From Candidatus Omnitrophota bacterium (GTDB lineage: Bacteria > Omnitrophota > Omnitrophia > Omnitrophales > Aquincolibacteriaceae), in NCBI GenBank assembly GCA_016196565.1, contig JACPXK010000091.1:5473-69472 (forward strand): DNA of 64,000 bases, in the 5' to 3' direction. The notes under the pieces are model-generated. The model saw nothing but the letters and a program-made list of their open reading frames with translations. It searched no databases and was not told the DNA's origin. A program made the position numbers and the translations under genes. Position 1 is the first letter of the stretch; each line of letters starts with the position of its first letter. This document shows, in pieces, positions 17,286 to 26,597 of this stretch.

Positions 17286-18395
17286 ATGGATGCAAAATCC
17301 TATTTAAGTCAGGTGATGGGAAAAGTCCTCGAAATGAAGGGGCTGGATCTCTTTCTTAAAGTAGGGGCTGTTCCGCGTACCCGCGTGGGCAGCGTGGTTA
17401 CGGCCATGCCTTTCACGGCCGTGAAGGCCGAAGACACCGAGCAAATTGTCAAAAGTCTTCTGAGTCCTCATCAAATGGCTTTGCTGGAAAAAAACAGAAG
17501 CGTGGATTTTGCTTTTTCTTTGCTGGGGTCTTCCCAGCGTTTCCGGACCAATGTTTTTTTTCAGCAAGGCACTTATTCCCTGGTGATTCGCACCTTATGG
17601 AAAGCCATTCCCAGTTTTGAAGCGTTGAACATACCGGCCGTGCTTAAAAAAATCGCTTTAGAACGATCCGGAATTATTTTGGTGGCCGGGACGGTCGCTT
17701 CCGGCAAAACCACTACGATCAGCGCCATGATCGACATGATGAATCAAAACGTGGAACGCCACATTATTACCATTGAAGATCCCGTCGAATACCTGCATGA
17801 GGACAAAAAATGCATTATCAATCAAAGGGAAATCGGAATCGATGCCAATGATTTTAATTCCGCTTTGCGGTATGTGGTGCGCCAATCTCCCGACGTGGTG
17901 GTGATCGGGGAAATGCGTGATCAGGAAACTTTTAATTTTGCGCTTTCGTCCGCGGAAGTCGGACGGCTTGTGATCGCCACGGTTCATGCCAAGTCCGTGG
18001 TCCAGATTTTTGACCGTGTCCTGGGTTTTTTTCCTGCGGATGAACGCGATCAAGTCCTGAATCATCTCAGTTTTAACCTTACCTGTTTTGTGGCCCAGAA
18101 ACTTCTCGTCGCCAGAGACGGCAAATCGCTTGTGCCCGCCTTTGAAATCATGGTCGGTAATTACACCACGCGCCAGCTTGCCCGTGAGAAAAAATTCGAC
18201 CGTATTCCCCAGGCCCTTCGTAACGGCCTTCAGGAAGGCATGCAAACTTTTGACGATGCCATTTTTAAACTTTGGAAGGATGAAAAGATTTCCACCGATG
18301 AAGCCTTGAAGGCCAGCACGCGTCCACAAGAGCTTGAGAATATGATGAAGGGAATTCAAATGGACGGCAGCCGCGGAAAAATTCTTGGCGCTTAA
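17286..18395 (+). CDS. pilT: PilT/PilU-type twitching motility ATPase
   Basis: 369 residues. An N-terminal PAS-like domain (about 1-110) precedes the ATPase with Walker A GTVASGKTT, Asp box IITIEDPVEYLH, Walker B VVVIGEMRDQET and His box ATVHAKS. The family powers retraction of type IV pili as a cytoplasmic hexamer. The N-terminal signature GLDLFLKVGAVPRTR resembles both PilT and PilU, so the subfamily is open. No pilin or pilus assembly genes lie nearby. Confidence 0.88.
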   Translation: MDAKSYLSQVMGKVLEMKGLDLFLKVGAVPRTRVGSVVTAMPFTAVKAEDTEQIVKSLLSPHQMALLEKNRSVDFAFSLLGSSQRFRTNVFFQQGTYSLVIRTLWKAIPSFEALNIPAVLKKIALERSGIILVAGTVASGKTTTISAMIDMMNQNVERHIITIEDPVEYLHEDKKCIINQREIGIDANDFNSALRYVVRQSPDVVVIGEMRDQETFNFALSSAEVGRLVIATVHAKSVVQIFDRVLGFFPADERDQVLNHLSFNLTCFVAQKLLVARDGKSLVPAFEIMVGNYTTRQLAREKKFDRIPQALRNGLQEGMQTFDDAIFKLWKDEKISTDEALKASTRPQELENMMKGIQMDGSRGKILGA

Positions 18396-18407
18396 CGCTT
18401 TAATCCT

Positions 18408-19289
18408 GTGATGTCCCTCGTTTTTTCACTTCTCTTTATTTTGGGCGCTCTTCTTTTTGCTTGGATGTTTTTTATCGAGCCGAGATTTTACGAAATCAGC
18501 CGTTATCATGTTTCCATTAAAAAAAAGCTCACGCATCCAATTCGAATCCTGCATCTTTCAGATATTCATTTTGCCCGGGAGAGTCCGCCTTTGACGCGTT
18601 TTTTTGAGCGGCTCAGTGAAGAAAAAGTCGATTTTGTTTTCGTCACCGGCGATATTATCGATTGTCCCGAGGGGGTCCCCTGGGCGATTCGGCACCTGCA
18701 AAAATTAAAACCCTCCCGCGGCACTTTCGTTGTTTTTGGCAATCACGATTATTACAATTACACCCTTTTGGATTTCTTTTTGCATAATTTCCCCGGACAG
18801 CCTCATCCCAAAAATCTTAATCCTGCGGCAAAACTTCAGGAAGAGCTCGGGAAAATCGGCGCGCGGGTGCTTAAAAACGAAACGGTTGAAGTCGATTTTC
18901 ACGGAACGCCGCTTTTGATACACGGGCTTGACGACGCCACAACCGCCCGCGCCAATATCCGCATGGCCATGAAAAATTTCAACCGTGCCAAACCTAATCT
19001 GCTTTTGACGCATACGGTCGATGTTTTTCTGAATATCGGAAAAGATGAAATCGACCTTTCTTTTTCCGGGCATTCCCATGGGGGACAGGTCAGGCTTCCG
19101 GTTTTTGGGCCGATGATTACCCATACCATGATGGGACGTCCCTACGCGAGCGGGCTCAAAAAAATACAAGGGGCCCTTTGTTCCATCTCCCGGGGGATGG
19201 GAGGGGGCCGGCATTTGTTCATCCGGTTGCTTTGCCGGCCGGAAGCTATTGTGATGCAGGTAACCGGAGAGGAAAAAACGAATGCATAA
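18408..19289 (+). CDS. Membrane-anchored metallophosphoesterase (YaeI/YkuE-like)
   Basis: 293 residues with one N-terminal membrane segment (about 4-20). Calcineurin-type motifs are complete: LHLSDIHFA, FVTGDIID, VFGNHDYYNY, LLTHTVD and FSGHSHGGQVRLP, giving a two-metal active site. YaeI-type relatives hydrolyse UDP-diacylglucosamine (LpxH/LpxI-like role) or other envelope phosphoesters. The start is GTG 18408 or the adjacent ATG 18411. It overlaps the next gene by 8 bases, suggesting one operon with the membrane protein. Confidence 0.87.
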   Translation: MMSLVFSLLFILGALLFAWMFFIEPRFYEISRYHVSIKKKLTHPIRILHLSDIHFARESPPLTRFFERLSEEKVDFVFVTGDIIDCPEGVPWAIRHLQKLKPSRGTFVVFGNHDYYNYTLLDFFLHNFPGQPHPKNLNPAAKLQEELGKIGARVLKNETVEVDFHGTPLLIHGLDDATTARANIRMAMKNFNRAKPNLLLTHTVDVFLNIGKDEIDLSFSGHSHGGQVRLPVFGPMITHTMMGRPYASGLKKIQGALCSISRGMGGGRHLFIRLLCRPEAIVMQVTGEEKTNA

Positions 19290-19911
19290 GGCCTATCTTA
19301 TCGGAGCGGACGAAAAGCACCGGCTGGATTTTCATCTAAGCTGGCTTTCGGGTTTTGTGACCGTTTCTGTGGACCGCAAAGTGGTTTTGAGGAGGCCGTT
19401 TTTTTTAAAAATTGATCATTCCCTGGAAATCGGAGATTCGGAAAAACACATGGTGACCATTCATTTCAATTTCTTTAATTATTTCCGGGAAATTCTGGCC
19501 ATGACAATCGACGGCCAGCGTCCGGCCCCTAGCATGGAAATTCAAACCCATAAAGAAAAATTCGATACGCCCGCCGAGGATGCCGCCTGCGCCTTCCTTT
19601 TTGTGAGCATTGTGAATTTGATTTTCGCGGTCATCGGAACTCTTTATGTTCCCGACCTTGATTCCCTTAATGACCGCCTGCTGCTTTTTTTGGCGGCCTT
19701 GCTTTATTTTCTTTTCGCCGTAAAAACCGCCTTTCATCAGCGGCGCGCTTTGACGGCGGGAACGGGGGTCTTTGTTTTGGATTCGATTTTCCGTTCGCTG
19801 ACCTATTTTTCCGCCGGAGGAATTATCCTGCGGGTCGTGATTTTGTTTTATCTTATGGCGGGAATTAAGTACCTTGGGGAGCGGGAGAAGTTCCGCGAAC
19901 AACCTCACTGA
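19282..19911 (+). CDS. Membrane protein of unknown function
   Basis: 209 residues. Residues 1-90 are a soluble beta-rich domain (DFHLSWLSGFVTVSVDRKVVL); residues about 105-200 hold three or four predicted membrane helices separated by short loops. I do not recognise the family. It overlaps the phosphoesterase gene by 8 bases at the 5' end and the convergent minus-strand gene by 47 bases at the 3' end. A role linked to the upstream phosphoesterase is only inferred from position. Confidence 0.7.
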   Translation: MHKAYLIGADEKHRLDFHLSWLSGFVTVSVDRKVVLRRPFFLKIDHSLEIGDSEKHMVTIHFNFFNYFREILAMTIDGQRPAPSMEIQTHKEKFDTPAEDAACAFLFVSIVNLIFAVIGTLYVPDLDSLNDRLLLFLAALLYFLFAVKTAFHQRRALTAGTGVFVLDSIFRSLTYFSAGGIILRVVILFYLMAGIKYLGEREKFREQPH

Positions 19912-20266
19912 TTTCGGAACGGTGAAATCCTATTTCGCCGCCTTCAATTCTAAGCGTGATCCAATCGCCTTCCTCGGAAACAAATTCTCCGGTCACCTGA
20001 CTCCCGTTTTTAAGGAGAAGTGTCATTTCTTGTTTCGGGACCTGTTTGACCGGTTCCATTTCATGTCCCATTTTTTTGGCAAGAGGACCGGTTATCGAAC
20101 CAAGGACCTTACTGCCCTGGGCGGAGAAAGAGGTCAAGGGAAGGATGCGGTGAACGGAAGACGGCTCGGAGCCGGTCACGGAAGAGAGGACGAATTCCAT
20201 CACAAAAAGAACCGCGGCAAGGAGGGTTAAAAGCCCAAAACTTTGAATGAAAGTTTTTGCTTTTAT
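19865..20266 (-). CDS. Small membrane-anchored protein, possible ATA start
   Basis: 133 residues if translation starts at ATA 20266, giving a credible N-terminal membrane anchor (KAKTFIQSFGLLTLLAAVLFVMEF), then a soluble part with MTLLLKNGSQVTGEFVSEEGDWITLRIEGGEIGFHRSEI, a small beta-barrel (Sm/SH3-like) pattern. No ATG, GTG or TTG start precedes the anchor; the next candidates (GTG 20203, ATG 20200) lie near its end. The ATA follows AGGAG with 8-base spacing and overlaps the permease stop as ATAA. Function unknown. Confidence 0.55.
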   Translation of the reverse strand: MKAKTFIQSFGLLTLLAAVLFVMEFVLSSVTGSEPSSVHRILPLTSFSAQGSKVLGSITGPLAKKMGHEMEPVKQVPKQEMTLLLKNGSQVTGEFVSEEGDWITLRIEGGEIGFHRSEISEVVRGTSPAPQGT

Positions 20267-21315
20267 AGATATTTCTCCTGATAGATTTTGGTCAAGGCGA
20301 AGAAAATGGAGAGGACCACGGGCGCCAGGAAAACCCCCATAAAACCATAAAGCTGAAGGCCTCCCAAAATCCCGAAGAAAAGCAGAAAATACGGCAGCTT
20401 CGTTTTTTCTCCGATAAGCATGGGCTTCATGACATTGTCGATAAGGCTGATGACCAACAGGCCCAGAACAACCAGGACAATGGCTTGGGTGTGTTGGTTG
20501 AGTGTGAACAAATAAGCGGCTACCGGCACCCAGATTGTAGCGGCGCCGATGACCGGAATCAAAGTAGCAATAAAAGTTGCGCCGGCGAAAAATACTGGCG
20601 CCGGAACGCCCAAAATCCAAAAAAGAAATCCCGCCACCGTAGCTTGGGTCAGACTTGTCAAAAGCTGCCCTCGTATGACGGCTGCGCAGGTATCGTTAAT
20701 TTGGCGGAAAATATATTTCTTGTTCCTTTCTTCTAAAGGCGCAATCTGATAAATGAAGGCATAAATTTGTTTTCCGTCTTTAAGGAAAATGAAAATCAAG
20801 AAAACGGTCATAGAAATATTAAGAATAACCAAAAAGATGTTTTTGGTGATAACGCCCACCTGAGCGGCGGTTGAATTGACAATGTTTTTGGCGGAAGTAA
20901 GAATCCATTCGGTCGTGCTTTGCTTGAAAGGTTCCCATTGAAAGACGTCGGTTTCGATTTTTTGTACCACGGCCCAGGTATGAATTTGATCGACGGTTTT
21001 TTCCAGATGACCGTCGCGGATATAGTTTGAAATAGACTGATAAAGATCGATGGCCTGACTGGAGATGCTGATGATCAGGAGAACAAGGGGCGGAACAATC
21101 ATTAAAAAGATCAAGGCGGTCGTGATAATGGCGGTGAGGGCATCATTCCATTTAAGTTTCTTTTCAAGGTATTCGTAGACGGGATAAAACGCGAAGGCAA
21201 GAATGGCCGCCCAAAAAATACTTTGCACGAAAGGGGCAAAAATCTGGAAAATTTGATAAACCACAAAGACTAAAAGCGCGATAAAACAGGAAGCGATAAA
21301 TTGATCTTTTGTCAT
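20263..21315 (-). CDS. AI-2E/PerM-family membrane transporter
   Basis: About 350 residues with the eight-helix PerM layout: an N-terminal helix pair, a long soluble insert (QIHTWAVVQKIETDVFQWEP), then NDTCAAVIRGQLLTSLTQATVAGFLFWILGVP and the signature GLLVISLIDNVMKPMLIGEKTKLPYFLLFFGILGGLQ. Substrate is unknown; relatives export autoinducer-2 or act as ion antiporters. I prefer the ATG at 21315 (third residue of the longest frame) because a promoter with its -10 seven bases upstream makes a leaderless start there. Confidence 0.9.
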   Translation of the reverse strand: MTKDQFIASCFIALLVFVVYQIFQIFAPFVQSIFWAAILAFAFYPVYEYLEKKLKWNDALTAIITTALIFLMIVPPLVLLIISISSQAIDLYQSISNYIRDGHLEKTVDQIHTWAVVQKIETDVFQWEPFKQSTTEWILTSAKNIVNSTAAQVGVITKNIFLVILNISMTVFLIFIFLKDGKQIYAFIYQIAPLEERNKKYIFRQINDTCAAVIRGQLLTSLTQATVAGFLFWILGVPAPVFFAGATFIATLIPVIGAATIWVPVAAYLFTLNQHTQAIVLVVLGLLVISLIDNVMKPMLIGEKTKLPYFLLFFGILGGLQLYGFMGVFLAPVVLSIFFALTKIYQEKYL

Positions 21316-21322
21316 GACCATT

Positions 21323-21350
21323 AGTGTAATGATTTATTGGTTTTTGACAA
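21323..21350 (-). promoter_or_regulatory. Leaderless promoter of the PerM gene
   Basis: On the minus strand TTGTCA (21345-21350), a 16-base spacer, then TACACT (21323-21328). The -10 ends 7 bases before ATG 21315 and no Shine-Dalgarno sequence is present, so transcription should start at or next to the A of the start codon. Confidence 0.6.
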
Positions 21351-21490
21351 GAAAAAGGAAAGTCCGCCTTTTTGACAAAGCCCTGTTTAAAGGGTAGGTT
21401 CTTGATAAGGACTCCTTTCGCATAAACCGCTGTGGATTTAGTTTCCTCCGGGTTAGACGATAAAAGAGAGTAATCTGAAGGAGGATTGCA

Positions 21491-21868
21491 ATGGGGGATA
21501 AAAAAATTTTGCTGGTGGATGATGATCTGGATTTTGTCCAGATCCTCGAATTTGACCTTAAAAAACACGGTTATGAAATCCTGACGGCCGCCAACGGGGA
21601 AGACGGGCTCGAAAAGCTCAAGATCCACAAACCGGCCCTCATTATTCTGGACATCAAAATGCCTAAAATGGACGGGTACACTTTTGTGCGCAGGATCAAA
21701 AAAGATCCTGAGACCAAACACATTCCGGTGATCGTCTTAACGTCTTACGAACCGATGAAGGATATGTTTCAGCTGGAAGGGGTGCAGGATTACGTGGTCA
21801 AATCCGTCAACATGGAATCCCTTATTACCAGTATTGAAAAAAACCTCAAACGCCCGTCCGCCACTTAA
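21491..21868 (+). CDS. Single-domain response regulator
   Basis: 125 residues, a receiver domain only. The acidic pair is VDDD (10-12), the phosphoacceptor is Asp54 in IILDIKMPKMDG, the conserved Thr is in IVLTSYE, and the usual Lys is in VVKSV. No output domain is present, so it acts by protein contact, as CheY- or DivK-like proteins do. It has a strong GAAGGAGG ribosome site and lies 34 bases before a large histidine kinase, its obvious partner. Confidence 0.93.
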   Translation: MGDKKILLVDDDLDFVQILEFDLKKHGYEILTAANGEDGLEKLKIHKPALIILDIKMPKMDGYTFVRRIKKDPETKHIPVIVLTSYEPMKDMFQLEGVQDYVVKSVNMESLITSIEKNLKRPSAT

Positions 21869-21902
21869 TCACCAGAATTGTTGAAACCATGACGCCTTGC
21901 TC

Positions 21903-24323
21903 ATGAAAGATGCTGCCTTCGAACAATCCTCCTTTATCAAAGCGTTTACCTACACGTTAAAACAATTCCGCCTTTATTCGGAAAAACATCCCATCACTCA
22001 AGAAAGCCTGCGTTCCCTCAGCCGGGAAGTGGAAAAATTTTTCCAAAAAAAAGACCGCGTTACTTTCGGGACCATCCGTCACCGGCTTATTCTGGACGGC
22101 CAGATGGTAAGCGAAAAAGAAACCTCGGCCCAAGATCTTGCCCGGGAACTGGAGCGGGTGGAAATCGAAGGGCTCACATTGATCAAAGGAATTGATTTAA
22201 AAGAGATAACCGATTTTATGCTATTGATGTCGCAGCGCCCCAAAGTGATCGAAGGAAAAGGGGGATTCCGGAAGGCCTTTGAAATTCAGAATTTTCAGCA
22301 TATCCGGATGGTCACAGGAAAATTCAAATTGGTGGAAGACGGCCAGGTGGTTGTCTCGGAAGGCGGCGAAGAAAAAGAGGGAGAGGAAGGGCGGGGAAAA
22401 ACAGGCGCAGGTACGGGACAAGGTTCCGGAGAGGGGGAAGGCGGAGGCAGCGGTGGAGGTGGAACCGGAACCGGCAAAGGCGGAGGAATAAGCGCCGGCA
22501 GACCTTTAGTTAGTATTTCTGAAATCATTCAAAAAATGCGGGAAGAAAGAAAAGATCAAGGAGGTCCTGCTCCTGCGGTGGAAGTCGATTCGGAAAAAAT
22601 TATTGTCCAACTCGAAAAAAGTCCTCATGAAATGGCCGAGCTGACTCTGGAGAACGTTAAAGATGCCACGCAGCTGGAACAGGTCATACGCAAAATCGTC
22701 AATTTCCTTATCGAAAGCCTGATGTCTTTTCTCGTGGCCCAAGGCAAAGATATTACGAAGGCCATGGAAAAATTTGCCAAGGAACTTCAAAAGGCCTTGG
22801 ACCGCCTCGGCAAAGGGGAGGAATTCGAAGTCCTTAAAAATAAAATCCCAAAAATTTTCGAAGAAGGAACCGATGAGCTTCGTGTACGCATGGTGGTCAA
22901 AACTTACCGCGAATATCCGGAAGATTTCAAAAAACTTCAGAAAATGACGGGGAAATTATTAAAGGATTCGACAATACGCCAGCGGCTTGTTCCCGAAATT
23001 AAAGAAGAATTGATCAAAGCAGGACTTGTCGGCCAAAAGGCGGATTTTCTTTTTGAGCATGTGGAAGAAATTACCACGGAGAAGAAAAAAAGAGTGACGG
23101 TCGATGCCGAAGAGCTCGAAATCCTGCGCCGTAAAGCGGAACAATTTGATCAGGGGGGAGGCGGCGGAGGAGGCGAAGGGGAAGTTGTCACCACCCTCAA
23201 GCGGGAAAATAGAAAGCTCAAAGATGAAAAGGAACGGGTCGACAGCGTCATCCGTAATTTGGCCGAGGGGCTTTTGGTGGTCGACAAGGACGGTAAGGTG
23301 GTTTTGATGAATCCTGCCGCCGAAAAACTTCTTGGGGTCAAACAGTCGGAGAAAAAAGGGCAGCTTATCACCGACGGCCTTAAATCCGAACACATGATTG
23401 CCATGACGTCCGGCAATCTTCGTGATTCCCAGGACATCGCCAAGCATATTGAGCTTGTCAGTTTAAATGATGAAACCAAAAGGGTGCTTCAAGCCAGCAC
23501 GGCCGTCATCGAAAATGAAGACGGGAAAACCGTGGGGATGGTTTCGGTTTTAAGCGATGTGACGCACGAAAAAGAACTCTCGCAGCTCAAAACAAAATTC
23601 GTCGCCAATGTTTCGCATGAGCTTCGCACGCCGCTTGTGGCCATTCAAAAATCACTTTCCTTGATTTTGCAAAGGGACGTGGGGGAAGTCAATCCGGAGC
23701 AGGAAAAATTTCTTTCTATTGCCAACCGCAATATCGACCGACTTTCACGTTTGATCAATGACCTTTTGGATATTTCAAAACTGGAAGCGGGCAAAACCGG
23801 CCTTCAGCCCAAAAAAGTCCCCGTGCGCGAGCTTGTCATGCATGTGATTTCCACCCTCGATACATGGGTGCGGGACAAAAAACTAAAAATCGAAACTCAT
23901 TTTCCTGAAAACGTGGCGGAAGTCGAACTTGATCCCGACCGCATTACTCAAGTCGTCACGAATCTTTTAGGCAATGCCGTTAAATTTACGCCGGACGGCG
24001 GGACCATTCAGGTGGAAATAAAAAGCGGCATTAAAGATCCCGCCGTCAGTCCGGGGGATGTCGTGGAGATTGCGGTCAAAGATACGGGCATCGGCATCAG
24101 TCCCGAGGATCAGAAAAAACTTTTTGAGAAATTCGTGCAAGTAAGCCTGCTTCAGCCTTCCGGAGTTTCAAGCACCGGTCTCGGCCTTGCCATTGCCAAA
24201 GAAATTGTCGAACTTCATAGCGGGAAAATTTGGGTAGAAAGTGAAGCCGGAAAAGGAAGCCGGTTTGCCTTCCGCTTGCCCATCCAGTTTCGATTAAACG
24301 AAAAAACCGAAGCGCCTTTTTAG
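21903..24323 (+). CDS. Large soluble sensor histidine kinase with PAS domain
   Basis: About 806 residues and no clear membrane segment. An N-terminal helical domain (1-130) is followed by a Gly/Glu/Thr-rich linker (about 155-205), a long helical region, a second glycine run near 418, a PAS domain (about 440-550, [23 protein letters not shown]), HisKA with His572 in [10 protein letters not shown], and an HATPase with N box [15 protein letters not shown]1 DTGIGIS and G2 GLGLAI. A TTG at 21897 is an alternative start. It probably phosphorylates the adjacent receiver protein. Confidence 0.9.
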   Translation: MKDAAFEQSSFIKAFTYTLKQFRLYSEKHPITQESLRSLSREVEKFFQKKDRVTFGTIRHRLILDGQMVSEKETSAQDLARELERVEIEGLTLIKGIDLKEITDFMLLMSQRPKVIEGKGGFRKAFEIQNFQHIRMVTGKFKLVEDGQVVVSEGGEEKEGEEGRGKTGAGTGQGSGEGEGGGSGGGGTGTGKGGGISAGRPLVSISEIIQKMREERKDQGGPAPAVEVDSEKIIVQLEKSPHEMAELTLENVKDATQLEQVIRKIVNFLIESLMSFLVAQGKDITKAMEKFAKELQKALDRLGKGEEFEVLKNKIPKIFEEGTDELRVRMVVKTYREYPEDFKKLQKMTGKLLKDSTIRQRLVPEIKEELIKAGLVGQKADFLFEHVEEITTEKKKRVTVDAEELEILRRKAEQFDQGGGGGGGEGEVVTTLKRENRKLKDEKERVDSVIRNLAEGLLVVDKDGKVVLMNPAAEKLLGVKQSEKKGQLITDGLKSEHMIAMTSGNLRDSQDIAKHIELVSLNDETKRVLQASTAVIENEDGKTVGMVSVLSDVTHEKELSQLKTKFVANVSHELRTPLVAIQKSLSLILQRDVGEVNPEQEKFLSIANRNIDRLSRLINDLLDISKLEAGKTGLQPKKVPVRELVMHVISTLDTWVRDKKLKIETHFPENVAEVELDPDRITQVVTNLLGNAVKFTPDGGTIQVEIKSGIKDPAVSPGDVVEIAVKDTGIGISPEDQKKLFEKFVQVSLLQPSGVSSTGLGLAIAKEIVELHSGKIWVESEAGKGSRFAFRLPIQFRLNEKTEAPF

Positions 24324-25291
24324 CTTTTTGTGCGTGAAGAAACAGTTTCGCGGGAAGAGTCTGCGCTGAGACGGTCTTTCAAAAGATAATTCAGGACATA
24401 ATCAAGAATGCCGTCGCGGGTGGAATATTGGGGTTTAAACCCGGCGGCCTTTTGGGTGTGGGACATATCGGCCTGAGTGAAATTCTGATAAAAATCATAA
24501 GGATTTTCAAAATAGTCGGGCTGAAGATCCGTTCCCAAGGCTTCGTTGAGAACTTCAATCACCTCATTAAAGGAAGTCGATTGTCCGGTTCCGGCATTGA
24601 CCACCGCATTTTCCTTGGCCTTCAATGCCTGAATCGTAAGCGCCACGATGTCTTTGACGTAAACAAAATCCCGTTTTTGTTCCCCATATTTAAAAACCCG
24701 CGGCCTTTTTCCGGCCATCATTTGTAGAGCAAGTTGATAAATCATGCTGGCTGCGGCGCCTTTGAAAGATTCCCGGGGACCGAAAACATTGAAGTAGCGC
24801 AGCCCGACAATTTTGGGGATTTTTCCTTCATAGGTTTTGGCCAGATTTTCCATCACCCATTTTGAAAAGCCGTAAATATTGTTGGGACGGCCTCCGTGTT
24901 CCTCTTTCATGGGAACATTTTGAGTTCCATAAACCGCCGCGGAAGAAGCATAAATCAAAGTGGCTTTTTTTGCGGCGGCCAAATCGAGAATATTGCGGAA
25001 TCCTTCCACATTATCAAACATCATCTTTTTTTCGTCCAGGACCGTGGTATCCGTAATCGAGGCCAGGTGGAAAATAGCATCGAGAGGACGGTTTTCAAAG
25101 CCGTAAAGCCAGTCCTTTTCGGCCGCATTGGAGGCCATAAAATCGCCGCCAAAGCCGGACAGATTTTTAAAGCTGGCGCTACGGAAGTCATCCAGAGCGA
25201 TAAGATTGGTTTTGGGGAATTGATTTTGAAGTTCTAAAGCAAGATTAGAACCAATAAAACCCGCACCGCCTGTAACAAGAATGTTTTTCAT
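24320..25291 (-). CDS. NAD-dependent sugar epimerase (HldD-like)
   Basis: 323 residues, an extended short-chain dehydrogenase. It has the Rossmann motif GGAGFIGSN (8-16), the catalytic Ser-Tyr-Lys set YASSAAVYG and YGFSK, and the [11 protein letters not shown] segment. The sequence around HLASITDTT and YVKDIV resembles ADP-glycero-manno-heptose 6-epimerase, which makes the heptose for lipopolysaccharide cores. A different nucleotide-sugar substrate is possible. It overlaps the kinase gene by 4 bases (convergent). The ATG lacks a Shine-Dalgarno sequence. Confidence 0.85.
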   Translation of the reverse strand: MKNILVTGGAGFIGSNLALELQNQFPKTNLIALDDFRSASFKNLSGFGGDFMASNAAEKDWLYGFENRPLDAIFHLASITDTTVLDEKKMMFDNVEGFRNILDLAAAKKATLIYASSAAVYGTQNVPMKEEHGGRPNNIYGFSKWVMENLAKTYEGKIPKIVGLRYFNVFGPRESFKGAAASMIYQLALQMMAGKRPRVFKYGEQKRDFVYVKDIVALTIQALKAKENAVVNAGTGQSTSFNEVIEVLNEALGTDLQPDYFENPYDFYQNFTQADMSHTQKAAGFKPQYSTRDGILDYVLNYLLKDRLSADSSRETVSSRTKS

Positions 25292-25299
25292 GGGGGTTT

Positions 25300-25327
25300 A
25301 TCGTATCTGAATTTAAAAAAAGTTCAA
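25300..25327 (-). promoter_or_regulatory. Leaderless promoter of the HldD-like gene
   Basis: On the minus strand TTGAAC (25322-25327), a 16-base spacer and TACGAT (25300-25305), which ends 8 bases before ATG 25291. No ribosome site is seen between them. Confidence 0.5.
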
Positions 25328-25405
25328 CCTAAAAAAAGAGTACGGTAAGTCCCCGAATAAAAAGCGCAAGCATTGACTAACAAATGTCGTTAATGTTAGA
25401 TAAAA

Positions 25406-25729
25406 ATGGATAAGAAAAAACATCTTTTTCCCAAAAAATATCTTTCCGGAATTGCCATTGGATTGCTTTTTTTAAGTGTGTTTTGTGTCCCTTCCGTTTA
25501 TGCCCAGGATAATATCGGGCTTATTTTCCGGGGCGTCGCCCGGTTGGTAGGAACGGCTTTTCAAGTGCCGGCCACCATCCTTCGCGATTCTATAACGGGA
25601 TTTCCTTTTGGTGTTATCGGCGGAGCGGTGAATGGAAGTTTTCAGGCGGTATCAGGGGTTCTTTCGGGCGGAATGGATATTGCCCGCGGTTCCGCGCCTT
25701 ATGCCAAATATGCGGCCTTAGCCCTCTAA
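25406..25729 (+). CDS. TIGR04073-like small secreted protein
   Basis: 107 residues with a signal peptide (core about 14-30, cleavage after VYA). The mature part IFRGVARLVGTAFQVPATILRDSITGFPFGVIGGAVNGSFQAVSGVLSGGMDIARG is rich in small residues and matches the repeated amphipathic layout of TIGR04073-type proteins, though it lacks the terminal TFPIP. It is the most diverged of the four copies in this window. No Shine-Dalgarno sequence precedes the ATG. It overlaps the convergent folK by 12 bases. Confidence 0.6.
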   Translation: MDKKKHLFPKKYLSGIAIGLLFLSVFCVPSVYAQDNIGLIFRGVARLVGTAFQVPATILRDSITGFPFGVIGGAVNGSFQAVSGVLSGGMDIARGSAPYAKYAALAL

Positions 25730-26170
25730 ATCAATCTTTTGCAATCTCCCCATTTCCTTCAGCCGTAAAACTTCCGCAAGTTCTTCAAAGGTTTTTCCCG
25801 TTTCGGGATCTTTTTGGCGGGGGGCGATTTCCGCCAAAGGAATCATGATGAAGGCCTGATTTTGATAATCCGGCTGAGGCAATAAATCAATATCAATGGT
25901 CCGCGGCAAGAATTTGTTCACGGGATCGCGCTTACGTCCCAAAGCTTCTTCCAGCTTACGCAAGTTTGAGCCGAAGGTTTTCCGGTCATCATCAGAGCGG
26001 ATACTTAATGCCAAATTCCAAAATTTTTTATCTCCGGCCGGACCGACGGGCTCGGTTTCATAAACAGAAGAAATTTTTTCGACTTGGAGTTGTTTCTTGA
26101 GAAGTTCGAGCGAGCGGGGGATGTTTTTTTCCGGTTCGATATTAGAACCAAGACTTAAGAAAAAAATCAT
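25718..26170 (-). CDS. folK: Hydroxymethyldihydropterin pyrophosphokinase FolK
   Basis: 150 residues, the usual HPPK length. Signature elements are FLSLGSNIEPEKN at the start, the VYETEPVGPAGDKKFWNLAL substrate loop, and the RTIDIDLLP metal-binding motif. It transfers pyrophosphate from ATP to 6-hydroxymethyl-dihydropterin, one step before FolP, which is encoded far downstream at 56801. It overlaps folB by 4 bases (ATGA type) and is the second gene of this minus-strand pair. Confidence 0.94.
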   Translation of the reverse strand: MIFFLSLGSNIEPEKNIPRSLELLKKQLQVEKISSVYETEPVGPAGDKKFWNLALSIRSDDDRKTFGSNLRKLEEALGRKRDPVNKFLPRTIDIDLLPQPDYQNQAFIMIPLAEIAPRQKDPETGKTFEELAEVLRLKEMGRLQKIDLEG

Positions 26171-26523
26171 TTTCTTTGCCGGGTAATTTCGACCCCTACA
26201 TTTTCAGCCCCGCGAATTGCCCCCGGTTTTGAAACACGCAATTTGATTTCTGAAATGGGGAAATTGGCAAAAATCGACCGGGCAAGCTTTTCTGCAAGAG
26301 TTTCGATGAGTTTAAAGCGGCTTTTTGAGACGAAGGCAATCATGTGTTTGGAGATGCTCTTGTAATCCACGGTGTCCTGAATGCTGTCGCTTTTGGCCGC
26401 GCGGCGGATGTCGGCGGGAATTTCCAAATCAATCAAAACCTTTTGACGGATTTTCCGTTCCCAATCAAAAATTCCGATGACGCACCGGACTTCGAGGGAC
26501 TGAAGAAAGATTTTGTCGGCCAT
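26167..26523 (-). CDS. folB: Dihydroneopterin aldolase FolB
   Basis: 118 residues from ATG 26523. The family pattern is clear: LQSLEVRCVIGIFDWERKIRQKVLIDLEIP with the catalytic glutamate region, VDYKSISKHMIAFV, and the FKLIETLAEKLARSIF segment. It makes 6-hydroxymethyl-dihydropterin for folate. It is the first gene of folB-folK. The start has no Shine-Dalgarno sequence, and a -10-like box lies 8 bases upstream, so I prefer this ATG to those at 26562 and 26541. Confidence 0.9.
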   Translation of the reverse strand: MADKIFLQSLEVRCVIGIFDWERKIRQKVLIDLEIPADIRRAAKSDSIQDTVDYKSISKHMIAFVSKSRFKLIETLAEKLARSIFANFPISEIKLRVSKPGAIRGAENVGVEITRQRK

Positions 26524-26531
26524 GGGCGGGA

Positions 26532-26561
26532 AGTCTAGCATTTTTCTTGACCCATTGTCCA
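26532..26561 (-). promoter_or_regulatory. Leaderless promoter of folB
   Basis: On the minus strand TGGACA (26556-26561), an 18-base spacer and TAGACT (26532-26537), followed after 8 bases by ATG 26523. Fits the leaderless arrangement seen at several other genes here. Confidence 0.4.
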
Positions 26562-26597
26562 ATTCCCGGGATACTGCACCGTCTCCTTTTGGTTTCT

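Noticed and set aside
22295..22528. Proline-rich open frame on the minus strand
   Set aside because: It is the antisense of the glycine/glutamate-rich linker in the histidine kinase and has no ribosome site.
25373..25401. TTGACT-17-TTAGAT promoter for the 25406 gene
   Set aside because: The -10 would end only 4 bases before the ATG, so transcription would start inside the codon. The match may be chance, or the true start may be later.
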